DNA from: Ensifer adhaerens
GTDB lineage: Bacteria > Pseudomonadota > Alphaproteobacteria > Rhizobiales > Rhizobiaceae
Assembly (NCBI RefSeq): GCF_028993555.1
Contig: NZ_CP118610.1
Location: 2,480,001-2,544,000, forward strand
Direction of reading: 5' to 3'
DNA: 64,000 nucleotides
Part shown: positions 1 through 7,537 of the stretch, piece after piece
How the letters are laid out: the number at the start of each line of letters is the position of its first letter
Position numbering within the stretch: the stretch's first letter is position 1
The notes under the pieces: model-generated
The model's database searches: none
What the model saw: the letters and a program-made list of their open reading frames with translations, nothing else
Told to the model about the DNA's origin: nothing
Translations under genes and position numbers: made by a program

Positions 1-737
1 GCAAGGATCGCGCCATTGGTGGTCTTGACGATCGCATCGATGATGGCGCTGCCGCCTCTGGCCTCGGCCGCAATGATCGCCTCGCCCAGCGCCAGCGCCA
101 GCGAGATGCCGCCGAGTGCCGCGTTGTCCCGGACGTATGATGCGCGCACCGGATTGCGGCACGAGGCGATGAAGCCGCCCGACATGTCGGACGCGGTACG
201 CAGGACCGGCGAGACCTTGGCGGTGGCGCCGCGCACCACCAGCTCGATGTAGCGGTTCTCCTCGCGGTTTCCGCCGACGGCCGTCTGGATCATCGGCTCG
301 GGCGAGCCGGCAAGGCCGATCGAGCCCATGTCGCCGGTCGGATGCGCACGAATGTCGCCGACCGCGTCCACCACCTTGGTGCCGAGGATTGCCGAGGGCA
401 GCCAGCCGTTGAGCGTCGAGGACTTGCCGTTCTGGCCGATGATCAGGCCCGAGAGCTTCTCGCCAAGCGCCTCCTGCAGAAGCTGCACCGCCTTGACGTA
501 GTCGACGCCGCGCATTTCCCATGGCGTGGTCGAGGCCGGCGCACCGATGGCCGCCGCCGTCGCCACCCAGTCGTCGGCGTTAAGCTCGTCGATCGACACC
601 AGTTCCGGCTTGCCGATCGAGACCGCGGCATAGCCGAGCATGCGCCCATGATCGGCCCACCCGCCACCGCCGGCGGCATAGACCGACCCGCCCTTGACCG
701 CCGCCTCGACGTCCTTTTCCTTCAGTATCCGGCCCAT
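1..737 (-). CDS. DUF917 / S-methyl-thiohydantoin desulfurase-family protein (3' part missing)
   Basis: The reading frame starts with MGRILKEKDVEAAVKGGS and runs off the left edge after about 245 residues; family members are about 360 residues. The Gly-rich YAAGGGGWADHG segment near residue 20 and the GxNGKSSTLNGW region are typical of DUF917 proteins, a family that includes an enzyme removing sulfur from thiohydantoins such as the 2-thioxoimidazolidinone propionate formed in ergothioneine breakdown (family knowledge). The ATG lies 1 bp after the TGA of the upstream carbamoylase, so the two are translationally coupled. It is the last visible gene of a four-gene minus-strand operon that continues beyond position 1. 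The role in a sulfur-removal step is inferred from the hydantoinase and carbamoylase next to it. Confidence 0.8.
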   Translation of the reverse strand, partial: MGRILKEKDVEAAVKGGSVYAAGGGGWADHGRMLGYAAVSIGKPELVSIDELNADDWVATAAAIGAPASTTPWEMRGVDYVKAVQLLQEALGEKLSGLIIGQNGKSSTLNGWLPSAILGTKVVDAVGDIRAHPTGDMGSIGLAGSPEPMIQTAVGGNREENRYIELVVRGATAKVSPVLRTASDMSGGFIASCRNPVRASYVRDNAALGGISLALALGEAIIAAEARGGSAIIDAIVKTTNGAIL

Positions 738-738
738 G

Positions 739-2019
739 TCACACCTTCTCCTGCAATCTCTTATCGAGCCTCTTCACCGCGTCGAAGAGAACGGCGGCGC
801 CAAGCGCGATGTCGTCGTTTTCGGCCCATTCCTCGGGCGCATGCGACCGTCCGCCGAGGCAGGGAATGAAGATCATCGCCGAGCGGGTGATGCGCCCCAT
901 CCAGGCTGTGTCATGCCCGGCGCCGGACGCCATGCGCCGGTGCTTCGCGCCGATCGCGTCGCAGCTGTCTTCCAGTGTCGAAAGCAGCAGCGCATCGCCC
1001 GGCGTCGGGTGGTTGTCGGAAATCACATTGGCGGGCGCGATCGCCACGCCCGATGCCTCGGCAACGCTCCCGCAAAGCGGCCCAAGCTCAGCGAGGAACC
1101 GCTCCATCTGCGGCCTGAGCTCGGCGCGGGCGTCGATCAGCAGCCGCACGCGCGACGGCACGACGTTGGCGGCATTCGGTTCGATCGCGAATTCGCCGAC
1201 CGTCGCGGTGAAATGCCCTTCGCCTTTGGAAAGCTCTGTTGCCAGCCGCTCGATCTCCAGCACCAGCCGGGAGGCCGCGACCAGCGCATCGCGCCGGTGA
1301 CCCATCGGCGTCGTGCCGGCGTGATCGGCCTGTCCCTCGACGATGATCTCGATGCGGGTGATGCCGGAGATCGCGGTGACGACGCCGATATCCAGACGGC
1401 CGGTTTCGAGCACCGGCCCCTGCTCGATGTGCAATTCCAGAAACGCCTTGATGTCCGAACGCTTCGAGCCCGACAGCCGCGACGGGTCGCCGCCGACTTC
1501 GACGATGCCCTGGCGCAGGCTCAAATCACCCTGCGTCCGGCTCAGCCAGCCATCCGGCAAAACGCCCGCCATGCCGCGGCTGCCGACGCAGGAGACGCCG
1601 AAGATCGACACTTCCTCGGCGAGGAAATCGACGATCTCCAGGTCATGATCGAGTTCGATGCCGTTATCGGTCAAGGCGCGTGCCACTTCGAGCGCCGCCG
1701 CCACCCCAGCAATACCGTCGAAACGGCCGCCATCCGGCACCGTGTCGGAATGGGAGCCGAGCAGGATGGTGCCGAGCGCCGACTTTTTGCCCTTGCGCCT
1801 GCCGATCAGGTTGCCGGCGGCATCGATCCGGGTTTCGAGGCCTGCCGCACGGAAGCGCCGGTCGAGAAAGGCGCGGCCTTCGAGGAAGAGCGGCGTGAAG
1901 GCGCGGCGCGTATAGGGCCGGTCCGGCTCGGTGATCCCCGCAAGGCCATTGACGATGCCGGCGATGCGGCTGGCATTCACAGGCAGATTGGTCGGGACAT
2001 TTTGAGCAGCCTTGCTCAT
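739..2019 (-). CDS. M20-family Zn-dependent amidohydrolase (N-carbamoyl-L-amino acid hydrolase / allantoate amidohydrolase type)
   Basis: A 426-residue protein of normal length for the hydantoinase/carbamoylase branch of M20 peptidases. The two-metal site is visible: GSHSDTVPDGGRFDG (His90, Asp101), AEE (135-136), ELHIEQGPVLE (His197) and GGRSHAPEEW near the C terminus. The lid-domain motif GQADHAGTTPM is present. Such enzymes remove the carbamoyl group from N-carbamoyl amino acids, giving the amino acid, CO2 and ammonia in the cytoplasm. It overlaps the stop of the upstream cyclic amidohydrolase by 4 bp (ATGA), so ring opening followed by decarbamoylation is the natural reading. If the operon degrades ergothioneine, the substrate would be N-carbamoyl-glutamate; allantoate or beta-ureidopropionate are alternatives. 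Confidence 0.88.
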   Translation of the reverse strand: MSKAAQNVPTNLPVNASRIAGIVNGLAGITEPDRPYTRRAFTPLFLEGRAFLDRRFRAAGLETRIDAAGNLIGRRKGKKSALGTILLGSHSDTVPDGGRFDGIAGVAAALEVARALTDNGIELDHDLEIVDFLAEEVSIFGVSCVGSRGMAGVLPDGWLSRTQGDLSLRQGIVEVGGDPSRLSGSKRSDIKAFLELHIEQGPVLETGRLDIGVVTAISGITRIEIIVEGQADHAGTTPMGHRRDALVAASRLVLEIERLATELSKGEGHFTATVGEFAIEPNAANVVPSRVRLLIDARAELRPQMERFLAELGPLCGSVAEASGVAIAPANVISDNHPTPGDALLLSTLEDSCDAIGAKHRRMASGAGHDTAWMGRITRSAMIFIPCLGGRSHAPEEWAENDDIALGAAVLFDAVKRLDKRLQEKV

Positions 2020-3395
2020 TTCGCCTCCTGCAAGGTCAAGGTCGGCAGCGGCCGGACAAATTGGCCGACGCCGGGTTCGGCCAGAACCTGCCGGCCATCG
2101 AAGGCAAGCCTTCCGCGCAGATACGTCGCCGATACCCGCCAGGGCAGCCGGATGCCGTTATAGGGCGACCAGCCGACGACGTTGTGACCGCTTGTCGCCG
2201 CATCATAGACATAGGGCTCGGGCGTCATGACGATGATATCGGCATCCTTGCCGGCTTCCAGCGCGCCTTTCTGGTGGTCGAGGCGGAAATGCCGCGCCGG
2301 GTTCAGCGTCATCAGTTCGGCTGCCCGCGTCAATGGGATGCCACGCTCCAGCGCACCCTTGACGAAAAGCGGCACCATGACTTCGAGACCGGGCACGCCC
2401 GAGGCATTGGCCAGCATGTCCGGATTGGTCTTGCGGTCTTCCGACCAGCTGACGTGATCGGTCGAGACCATCGTCACCGTGCCATCGGCCACGTGCCGCC
2501 AGAGCTTTTCCACCTCGGCGCGCGGCCGGATCGGCGGATTGATCTTGGCCTTGCCGCCGAGCCGGCGGACGTCGTTTTCCTCGTCGAGCGTCAGATAGTG
2601 GATGCAGCACTCGATCGTCGCGGCATGTCCTTGCGCGCGGTAAGCGGCAGCAATCTCATAGCCGCGGCCGAGTGAGCAATGCACCACATGCGCCGGGCAT
2701 CCGGTGGCCGCACCCGTCTCGTAGATCTGGTTGGTGGCAAGAAGTTCCGTCAGAGGCGGACGCGACAGCCCATGGGCGCGGTAGTCGGTGATCCCGCCTG
2801 CCTTGACCTTGTCGATCGCGGCACGCACCGCCTCGTCATCCTCGTTGTGGACGCCGGCGGCAAGCCCGGTTGGCGCAATTGCCCGGAAGCAGTCTTCGAG
2901 AAGCGCGGCCGGAATGCGCGGAAAGCGTTTCGGATCGGTGCCGAAGGTGGAGAATTTGAAGGCGGCGACACCCGCTTCGACCATCTCGCCGATGCGCGCC
3001 GGCCCCTCCTCGGGATCAACGGTGCCATAGAGCGCGAAATCGACGCGCGCCTGCGGCCCTGCATGGTCGATCTTGCGGCGCAAAGCCTCAGCCGAGCAGA
3101 CGAGATTGCCCTCGTCATAGGGCATGTCGACGATGGTGGTAACGCCGCCGGCCGCTGCCGAGCGGGTCGACCAGATGAAATCCTCCTGATTCTTCTGCGA
3201 CAGCGAGTGCACCTGCGCATCGACCGCACCGGGTAAGATCAGCGCGTTGCCCAGATCATGCCGCTCGCGCGCCGCCGGTGCCGCCCCCTGCCCGACATGC
3301 ACCACCTTGCCGTCGCGAACCGCCACATGGCCGCCCTCAACGATCCGGTGCGGGAGAACGACGGTGCCTTTCAGAACGAGATCGAAATCGGACAT
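2016..3395 (-). CDS. Cyclic amidohydrolase of the dihydroorotase/hydantoinase/allantoinase family
   Basis: A 459-residue amidohydrolase-superfamily protein. Visible metal-site elements are Lys147 in FKFSTFG (the usual carboxylated lysine), His183 in VHNEDDE, His239 in VHCSLGRG and Asp313 in STDHVSW. The N-terminal HxH pair is altered: the usual DAHVH is DAQVH, with Gln61 in place of the first His and His63 kept; I checked this against the DNA. The enzyme should open a cyclic ureide such as hydantoin or dihydropyrimidine. Its neighbours, a carbamoylase downstream and a thiohydantoin-desulfurase-like protein, favour a 5-substituted hydantoin. It lies 29 bp after the ammonia-lyase-like gene. Whether Gln61 leaves an active two-metal centre cannot be told from the sequence. 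Confidence 0.85.
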   Translation of the reverse strand: MSDFDLVLKGTVVLPHRIVEGGHVAVRDGKVVHVGQGAAPAARERHDLGNALILPGAVDAQVHSLSQKNQEDFIWSTRSAAAGGVTTIVDMPYDEGNLVCSAEALRRKIDHAGPQARVDFALYGTVDPEEGPARIGEMVEAGVAAFKFSTFGTDPKRFPRIPAALLEDCFRAIAPTGLAAGVHNEDDEAVRAAIDKVKAGGITDYRAHGLSRPPLTELLATNQIYETGAATGCPAHVVHCSLGRGYEIAAAYRAQGHAATIECCIHYLTLDEENDVRRLGGKAKINPPIRPRAEVEKLWRHVADGTVTMVSTDHVSWSEDRKTNPDMLANASGVPGLEVMVPLFVKGALERGIPLTRAAELMTLNPARHFRLDHQKGALEAGKDADIIVMTPEPYVYDAATSGHNVVGWSPYNGIRLPWRVSATYLRGRLAFDGRQVLAEPGVGQFVRPLPTLTLQEAK

Positions 3396-3424
3396 GCTGT
3401 TCTCCCAATTGGATCACGCGTGGG

Positions 3425-4972
3425 TTACTTTCCGAGCGCGAAGAAGTCGTCGAATTCCGGCATCGGCGCGGTGGCAACGAAGGAGCGCAACAGGTCGTGG
3501 CAGGTAAACGCGTCCTGCAGCGCCTCGATCTCCTTCGAGAGCGGCCGGTCCTTGAGATAGATAGGGCTGACCGAGCGGGTCTGGTCATAGGCGCGCTTGA
3601 CGACGCCTTGCGGCTGGTCGCCAACGAGGTCGATCGCCTGGGCCGACAGCATCGCCTCGATGGCGGCGAGCTGACGCAGGTCGCGCACCTGCGTTTCCAT
3701 GCGCTCGACGATCAGCGGCAGGAAGGTTGCTTCCTCTTCGAGACCACCGGCAACCACGATCGATTGCGCCGAAAGCGGTACGGCGAGCGACTGCACCCGC
3801 ATGTAGAGCTCGACGGCAAGCTTCATCAGCGGGCCGAGCCCCGTTGCCACCTCGCCGGGCGCCACGAGATTGACCGAGAGATTGCGGCGCCCGCCGTTCG
3901 ACAGCAGGATGCAACGGTTCAAGACGTTGCGTGCTGCATGCGAAAAGGCGATCTGCGCCGCTTCGATATAGAGCGTCGTCGTCAGCGGCAGTGACGCGCC
4001 GGAGGAATGGACCTGCCCGCCAAGCACGACGGGGTTGTCGTCGGAGAGATAGGTCTGCTCCATCAGCCGGCCGGCTGCGACCAGCAACGTATCGACGACC
4101 GCGCCGAACACCTGGGCCGTCATGCGCAGGCTCAAGGGATCGTGGATTGCCGTCGGCACTGGCCAGTCGGCAACGCCGGACTGACCATAGAGCCAGGAGC
4201 CGACCAATGCCTCGCCCCGGGTCGACAATGTCGCCGCCACCCGCCAGGGATCGGCGGACGCACCAAGCGCCAGCGACGACATCACGCCGGTGACGAGCAG
4301 CACACGGATCGCCGATGCCGCCTCGCGCAGGACGTTGGTGGCGGCGGCAAAGGCGATGGCATTGACGCTGAGCGCCGCCAGCGCGTCGCGCGGCTGCATG
4401 ATGAAGGGATCCAGCCCCGCTTCGGCAAGCGCAGTTTCGGCCGAGACGAGCCGCCCCTGGTAATAGGCCTCGCCGACGCCCGTCAGCACCGAGGCGATCT
4501 GCCCCATCAGGCCGATGTCGGCGCAGCCCATCGAGCCGTGACGGCGCACGGCCGGAATGATGTCGGCTTCGAGCAGCGAAAGGAAAGCCCGGATCAGCTC
4601 CGGGCTGCAGCCGGTGTGGCCGCGCATCGCGGTGTTGACGCGGATGGCGATCGCCATCCGCACGATCGCCGGCGCGAAGAACTCGCCGGTTCCGAAATGG
4701 TGGGCGCGCACCAGCGAATTGTTGAATTCCGCGAGGTCACCGGCGGTCCACAGCCGGTCCTTCATCGAGCCGACGCCGGTGTTGGAGCCATAAACGGGCA
4801 GCCCCATCGCGATGCGGTCGGCGATTACCTTGTGGGCGGCGTCCACCCGCTCCATGCCGCCATCGTCCGCCACAGGCCGCGCCCGTCCTGCGCCGATTTC
4901 CCCGAGCGTCGCGAAGTCGAGCGGTTTCCCGCAGAGAACGATGGTTTTGACCTGTTGCAGCATGCCGGACAC
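3425..4972 (-). CDS. Histidine/phenylalanine ammonia-lyase-like protein lacking the MIO triad (candidate ergothionase)
   Basis: A 515-residue member of the aromatic amino acid lyase family. YGSNTGVGSMKDR (Tyr61, Lys71) matches the YGxNTGFG region, IHDPLSLRMTAQVFGA matches the QDxYSLRCxPQ region and YLSDDNPVV matches the SDNP region. In place of the GSxGASGDLAPL segment that makes the MIO cofactor it has GSMGCADIGLM (146-156), so Cys150-Ala151-Asp152 replace Ala-Ser-Gly. A normal MIO cannot form, so this is probably not a true ammonia-lyase. Ergothionase, a homologue that eliminates trimethylamine from ergothioneine without MIO, is the best family match, given the desulfurase, hydantoinase and carbamoylase downstream. 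It is the first gene of the operon, facing a LysR gene 210 bp away. Confidence 0.8.
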   Translation of the reverse strand: MSGMLQQVKTIVLCGKPLDFATLGEIGAGRARPVADDGGMERVDAAHKVIADRIAMGLPVYGSNTGVGSMKDRLWTAGDLAEFNNSLVRAHHFGTGEFFAPAIVRMAIAIRVNTAMRGHTGCSPELIRAFLSLLEADIIPAVRRHGSMGCADIGLMGQIASVLTGVGEAYYQGRLVSAETALAEAGLDPFIMQPRDALAALSVNAIAFAAATNVLREAASAIRVLLVTGVMSSLALGASADPWRVAATLSTRGEALVGSWLYGQSGVADWPVPTAIHDPLSLRMTAQVFGAVVDTLLVAAGRLMEQTYLSDDNPVVLGGQVHSSGASLPLTTTLYIEAAQIAFSHAARNVLNRCILLSNGGRRNLSVNLVAPGEVATGLGPLMKLAVELYMRVQSLAVPLSAQSIVVAGGLEEEATFLPLIVERMETQVRDLRQLAAIEAMLSAQAIDLVGDQPQGVVKRAYDQTRSVSPIYLKDRPLSKEIEALQDAFTCHDLLRSFVATAPMPEFDDFFALGK

Positions 4973-5182
4973 GAACCTTTCCGCGCGTCGCGCCTCGACC
5001 TCGAGACTGCCCGCGGATGCCTGGATTTACACGCAACCGCCGCTCGAAAACGTCCGGATGCTTGATGCATGCTATGCGCTTATCGCCCGCTCGTGCTATA
5101 TCCCAAATCTGGAACAAGTGATGCCGGATTGTGGACACGCAATCGGCGCGCGTGGCCGCTCGTTCGGCAAGAGGACCGCCCG
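4973..5182. promoter_or_regulatory. Divergent intergenic region between the lyase operon and the LysR-like gene
   Basis: This 210-bp gap separates divergent starts and must hold both promoters. It contains the AT-richer stretch TGATGCATGCTATGCG around 5063-5078, with an internal GCATGC palindrome, and ATATCCCAAAT near 5097-5107. LysR-type proteins usually bind such shared regions. I cannot pick a single operator with confidence. Confidence 0.4.
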
Positions 5183-6409
5183 ATGGACCTGGCAACGATC
5201 GTGATCGTCGATGCGGTACTGCGTGAAGGCGGTATCCGCGCGGCCGCAGTCCGCTGCCAGCGGGCGCCATCAAGCGTCAGCGCTGCGGTCAAGAGGTTCG
5301 AGCAGGCGGTCTCCATGCCCCTCTTCCGGCGAGAGGGTGCCGCTCTCATCCTCACACTCGAAGCCCGCACGCGTTCCACCGACATCGGACAGGCGACGGC
5401 CAAAATCGCGGCGATTCTTGCCGCGGTGGGCCGGGACGTGCCCGCGCCACCGATCGGCCTCGTGGCACTCGATCGATTCGTCCGGATCGCCCGCTCCGGC
5501 AGCATCCGCGCAACGGCCAAGGCGCTCAGCCTCGGCCAGCCGCAACTGACGCGCCAGATCGCGGATCTCGAACGCCATCTCGGCGTCCGGCTGTTCGAGC
5601 GATTTCATGGCGGCATCCTGACAACGGCAACCGCCGAGCGGATCATCCCTCTCGTCGAAGCGCTGCTCGATATCTGGGCGCGGCTGACGCATGCCTCTGC
5701 CGATCGCTTCCGCCGCGACGTTGCCACCTGGCGCCTCGGCGCCGTCATGCCGCTTGGTCCGGAAAGCGAGATCGCCCGCATGCTGGCGGCGCTGCTGGCC
5801 AACTGGCACCGCAGCCGCCCGCGCCAGCCATTGTTCATTTCCAGCACCACGGCCGACGAGCTCCTGGCCGGGCTTCGCAGCCGCCGCTTCGATGCGGCGC
5901 TGCTCGATGTCGCCGAAATTCCCGCCGATTGCGACGGACGGCTGGTATCGCAGACACCGCTGGTGCTGGCCGGCCCCGCGTCCGCCCTTTTCGAAATGGG
6001 CGGTGATCTGCCACGGCTGCTCGCCACCTGCCCGATCGCCGTGCCCAGCGTCAGGAGCGGTCTGCGGCGGGAAGCCGCGCGCTTCCTCGACGACACGCTT
6101 GATGAAGCCGAACGGCGGCGCATCACGCTGGTCGAGGTCGATTCCATTCCTGTCATCATCAACCTCGTCGGCCAGCACGGCTACCTCTCGGTGCTGCCGG
6201 AAACCTCGCTCTCCCGCATGCACAGCCCGCCGGCAATGATCCGACTGGGCGCCGCCTACCGGCAATCCCTGACGCTCGCCTGGCCGCGTGTTGCTCTTTC
6301 GGGCGAAATCGGCGACCTGATGATCTCCATGATGCGGGCGGGCGCACAGACCCAGGAACGGCCGTCCTCGGTGGAATCAGTTTCCGACCTTCCCGCACCA
6401 AAGCCCTGA
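5183..6409 (+). CDS. LysR-like transcription regulator with two N-terminal winged-helix domains
   Basis: The chosen start is the ATG at 5183, which has AGAGGA 7 bp upstream; an in-frame ATG at 5069 would add 38 residues without a ribosome site. The 408-residue product carries two LysR-like DNA-binding segments in tandem. The first is at 1-58 (AAAVRCQRAPSSVSAAVKRFE). The second is at 93-150 (ATAKALSLGQPQLTRQIADLE, LGVRLFERFHGG) and is closer to the consensus. An effector-binding domain follows. Ordinary LysR proteins have about 300 residues and one wHTH. The gene is divergent from the putative ergothioneine operon and is its likely regulator. It ends 48 bp before the convergent cdhR-like gene. 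Confidence 0.83.
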   Translation: MDLATIVIVDAVLREGGIRAAAVRCQRAPSSVSAAVKRFEQAVSMPLFRREGAALILTLEARTRSTDIGQATAKIAAILAAVGRDVPAPPIGLVALDRFVRIARSGSIRATAKALSLGQPQLTRQIADLERHLGVRLFERFHGGILTTATAERIIPLVEALLDIWARLTHASADRFRRDVATWRLGAVMPLGPESEIARMLAALLANWHRSRPRQPLFISSTTADELLAGLRSRRFDAALLDVAEIPADCDGRLVSQTPLVLAGPASALFEMGGDLPRLLATCPIAVPSVRSGLRREAARFLDDTLDEAERRRITLVEVDSIPVIINLVGQHGYLSVLPETSLSRMHSPPAMIRLGAAYRQSLTLAWPRVALSGEIGDLMISMMRAGAQTQERPSSVESVSDLPAPKP

Positions 6410-6457
6410 AACGAATCCGCAAACCGCCCTTCTTGAATCACTGCGCGAGGAACGATC

Positions 6458-7429
6458 TCAGGTCTTCAGTTTCAGCCGCCGGCGGGTCTCGCTCGGGCTT
6501 TCGCGGTAATGCGCGCGGTAGCTGCGCGAGAAGGACGACGACGAATTGAAGCCGGAGATCGCGGCGATGTCGGCAAATTCCAGACGCGTCTCGATCACCT
6601 TGCGCCGCGCCGCATTGAGACGCAGCGCCAGGTAATGCTCGTGCGGCGCAACGCCCATCGTGTCACGAAAGAGGTCCTGCAGATGGCGCGTGCTGACGCC
6701 AATGCGACGGGCAAGCCGCGCCAGCGTCAAGGGCGCCTCCACCGTTTCCTCCATCAATTTCACGGCCGCGCCGACGCGCGGATCAAGGATGCGCATGTTG
6801 CCGATCGCCGGCATCTGCAGCAGGTCGCCGCGGGTGCGCTCCTGCTCGTAGATGAACAGGCGCGAGACTTCGAGCGCCAGCGAATAGCCATGCGCCCGAC
6901 GAATGAGCTCCAGCATCAGGTCGAGCGTCGGCAGGGATCCGCCTGTGGTAATGCGCTTGCCGTCGATGACGAAGCGCTCGCGCACCATCGTCACCTGCGG
7001 ATAGCTGGTGGTGAAGTCCTCGAAATCCTCCCAGTGGGTCGTCGCTCTGAAATTGTCGAGCAGGCTGGTTTCGGCAAGCAGCCAGGAACCCGATTCGATG
7101 CCGGCCATCAGTTCACGGTGCCGGGCGGTCTGCGACAGGAGCATCTTCAACTGCGAGGTGGCGCTGCGCTCCCAGTTGTAGCTGGAGAGGATGAAGAGAG
7201 GTGATGTCTCGCGCTGCGGCCGAAAGGCACCCGAGACCGGAATGGGAATGCCGCTCTTCGTCTCGATCGGTTCGCCATCCGGGCTGTAGATCGTCCAGTC
7301 GTAGAGCGGTCTCCCGGCGATGCGGTTGGCGGCGCGCATCGGCTCGATGACCGAGGCGACGAGGATCAGATTGGTCTCCGGCAGCACCAGGATATCGACG
7401 TGCTGCACCTGCGAAACGTTCTGATCCAT
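6458..7429 (-). CDS. cdhR: GlxA-family AraC-type regulator, CdhR-like (carnitine catabolism activator)
   Basis: A 323-residue protein with an N-terminal DJ-1/PfpI-like sensor domain (HVDILVLPETNLILVASVIEP, roughly 10-170) and a C-terminal AraC double HTH (LARRIGVSTRHLQDLFRDTMGVAPHEHYLALRL, then FADIAAISGFNSSSSFSRSYRAHYRESP). I start at the ATG at 7429, which is preceded by GGAGAAG; upstream in-frame starts run into the divergent gene. In Pseudomonas the homologue CdhR activates carnitine genes. Here it is divergent from the BKACE and carnitine dehydrogenase genes, which supports the same role. A 10-bp direct repeat with 21-bp spacing in the shared promoter region is a candidate binding site. 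Confidence 0.88.
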   Translation of the reverse strand: MDQNVSQVQHVDILVLPETNLILVASVIEPMRAANRIAGRPLYDWTIYSPDGEPIETKSGIPIPVSGAFRPQRETSPLFILSSYNWERSATSQLKMLLSQTARHRELMAGIESGSWLLAETSLLDNFRATTHWEDFEDFTTSYPQVTMVRERFVIDGKRITTGGSLPTLDLMLELIRRAHGYSLALEVSRLFIYEQERTRGDLLQMPAIGNMRILDPRVGAAVKLMEETVEAPLTLARLARRIGVSTRHLQDLFRDTMGVAPHEHYLALRLNAARRKVIETRLEFADIAAISGFNSSSSFSRSYRAHYRESPSETRRRLKLKT

Positions 7430-7451
7430 GCCCAAACTTCTCCGCCCCATC

Positions 7452-7482
7452 GCCGATAATGTATAAGATGAAGCCGATAATG
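7452..7482. promoter_or_regulatory. Candidate CdhR operator: direct repeat GCCGATAATG x2
   Basis: GCCGATAATG occurs at 7452-7461 and again at 7473-7482, exactly 21 bp apart (two helical turns), between the divergent cdhR-like gene and the carnitine operon. AraC-type activators commonly bind such phased direct repeats. The assignment to this regulator is inferred from position. Confidence 0.5.
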
Positions 7483-7537
7483 AAAAGCAGTGCAGTCTTT
7501 CTTGGCTCGTAATGGGGTCAATAAAAGGGAGACAGCA

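Noticed and set aside
694..2163. Long plus-strand frames opposite the carbamoylase and hydantoinase genes
   Set aside because: Arg/Pro-rich translations without family motifs, fully covered by well-supported minus-strand enzymes; shadows of high-GC codons.
5069..5182. Longer start for the tandem-wHTH LysR-like gene
   Set aside because: No ribosome site, and it would occupy most of the divergent promoter; ATG 5183 has AGAGGA.
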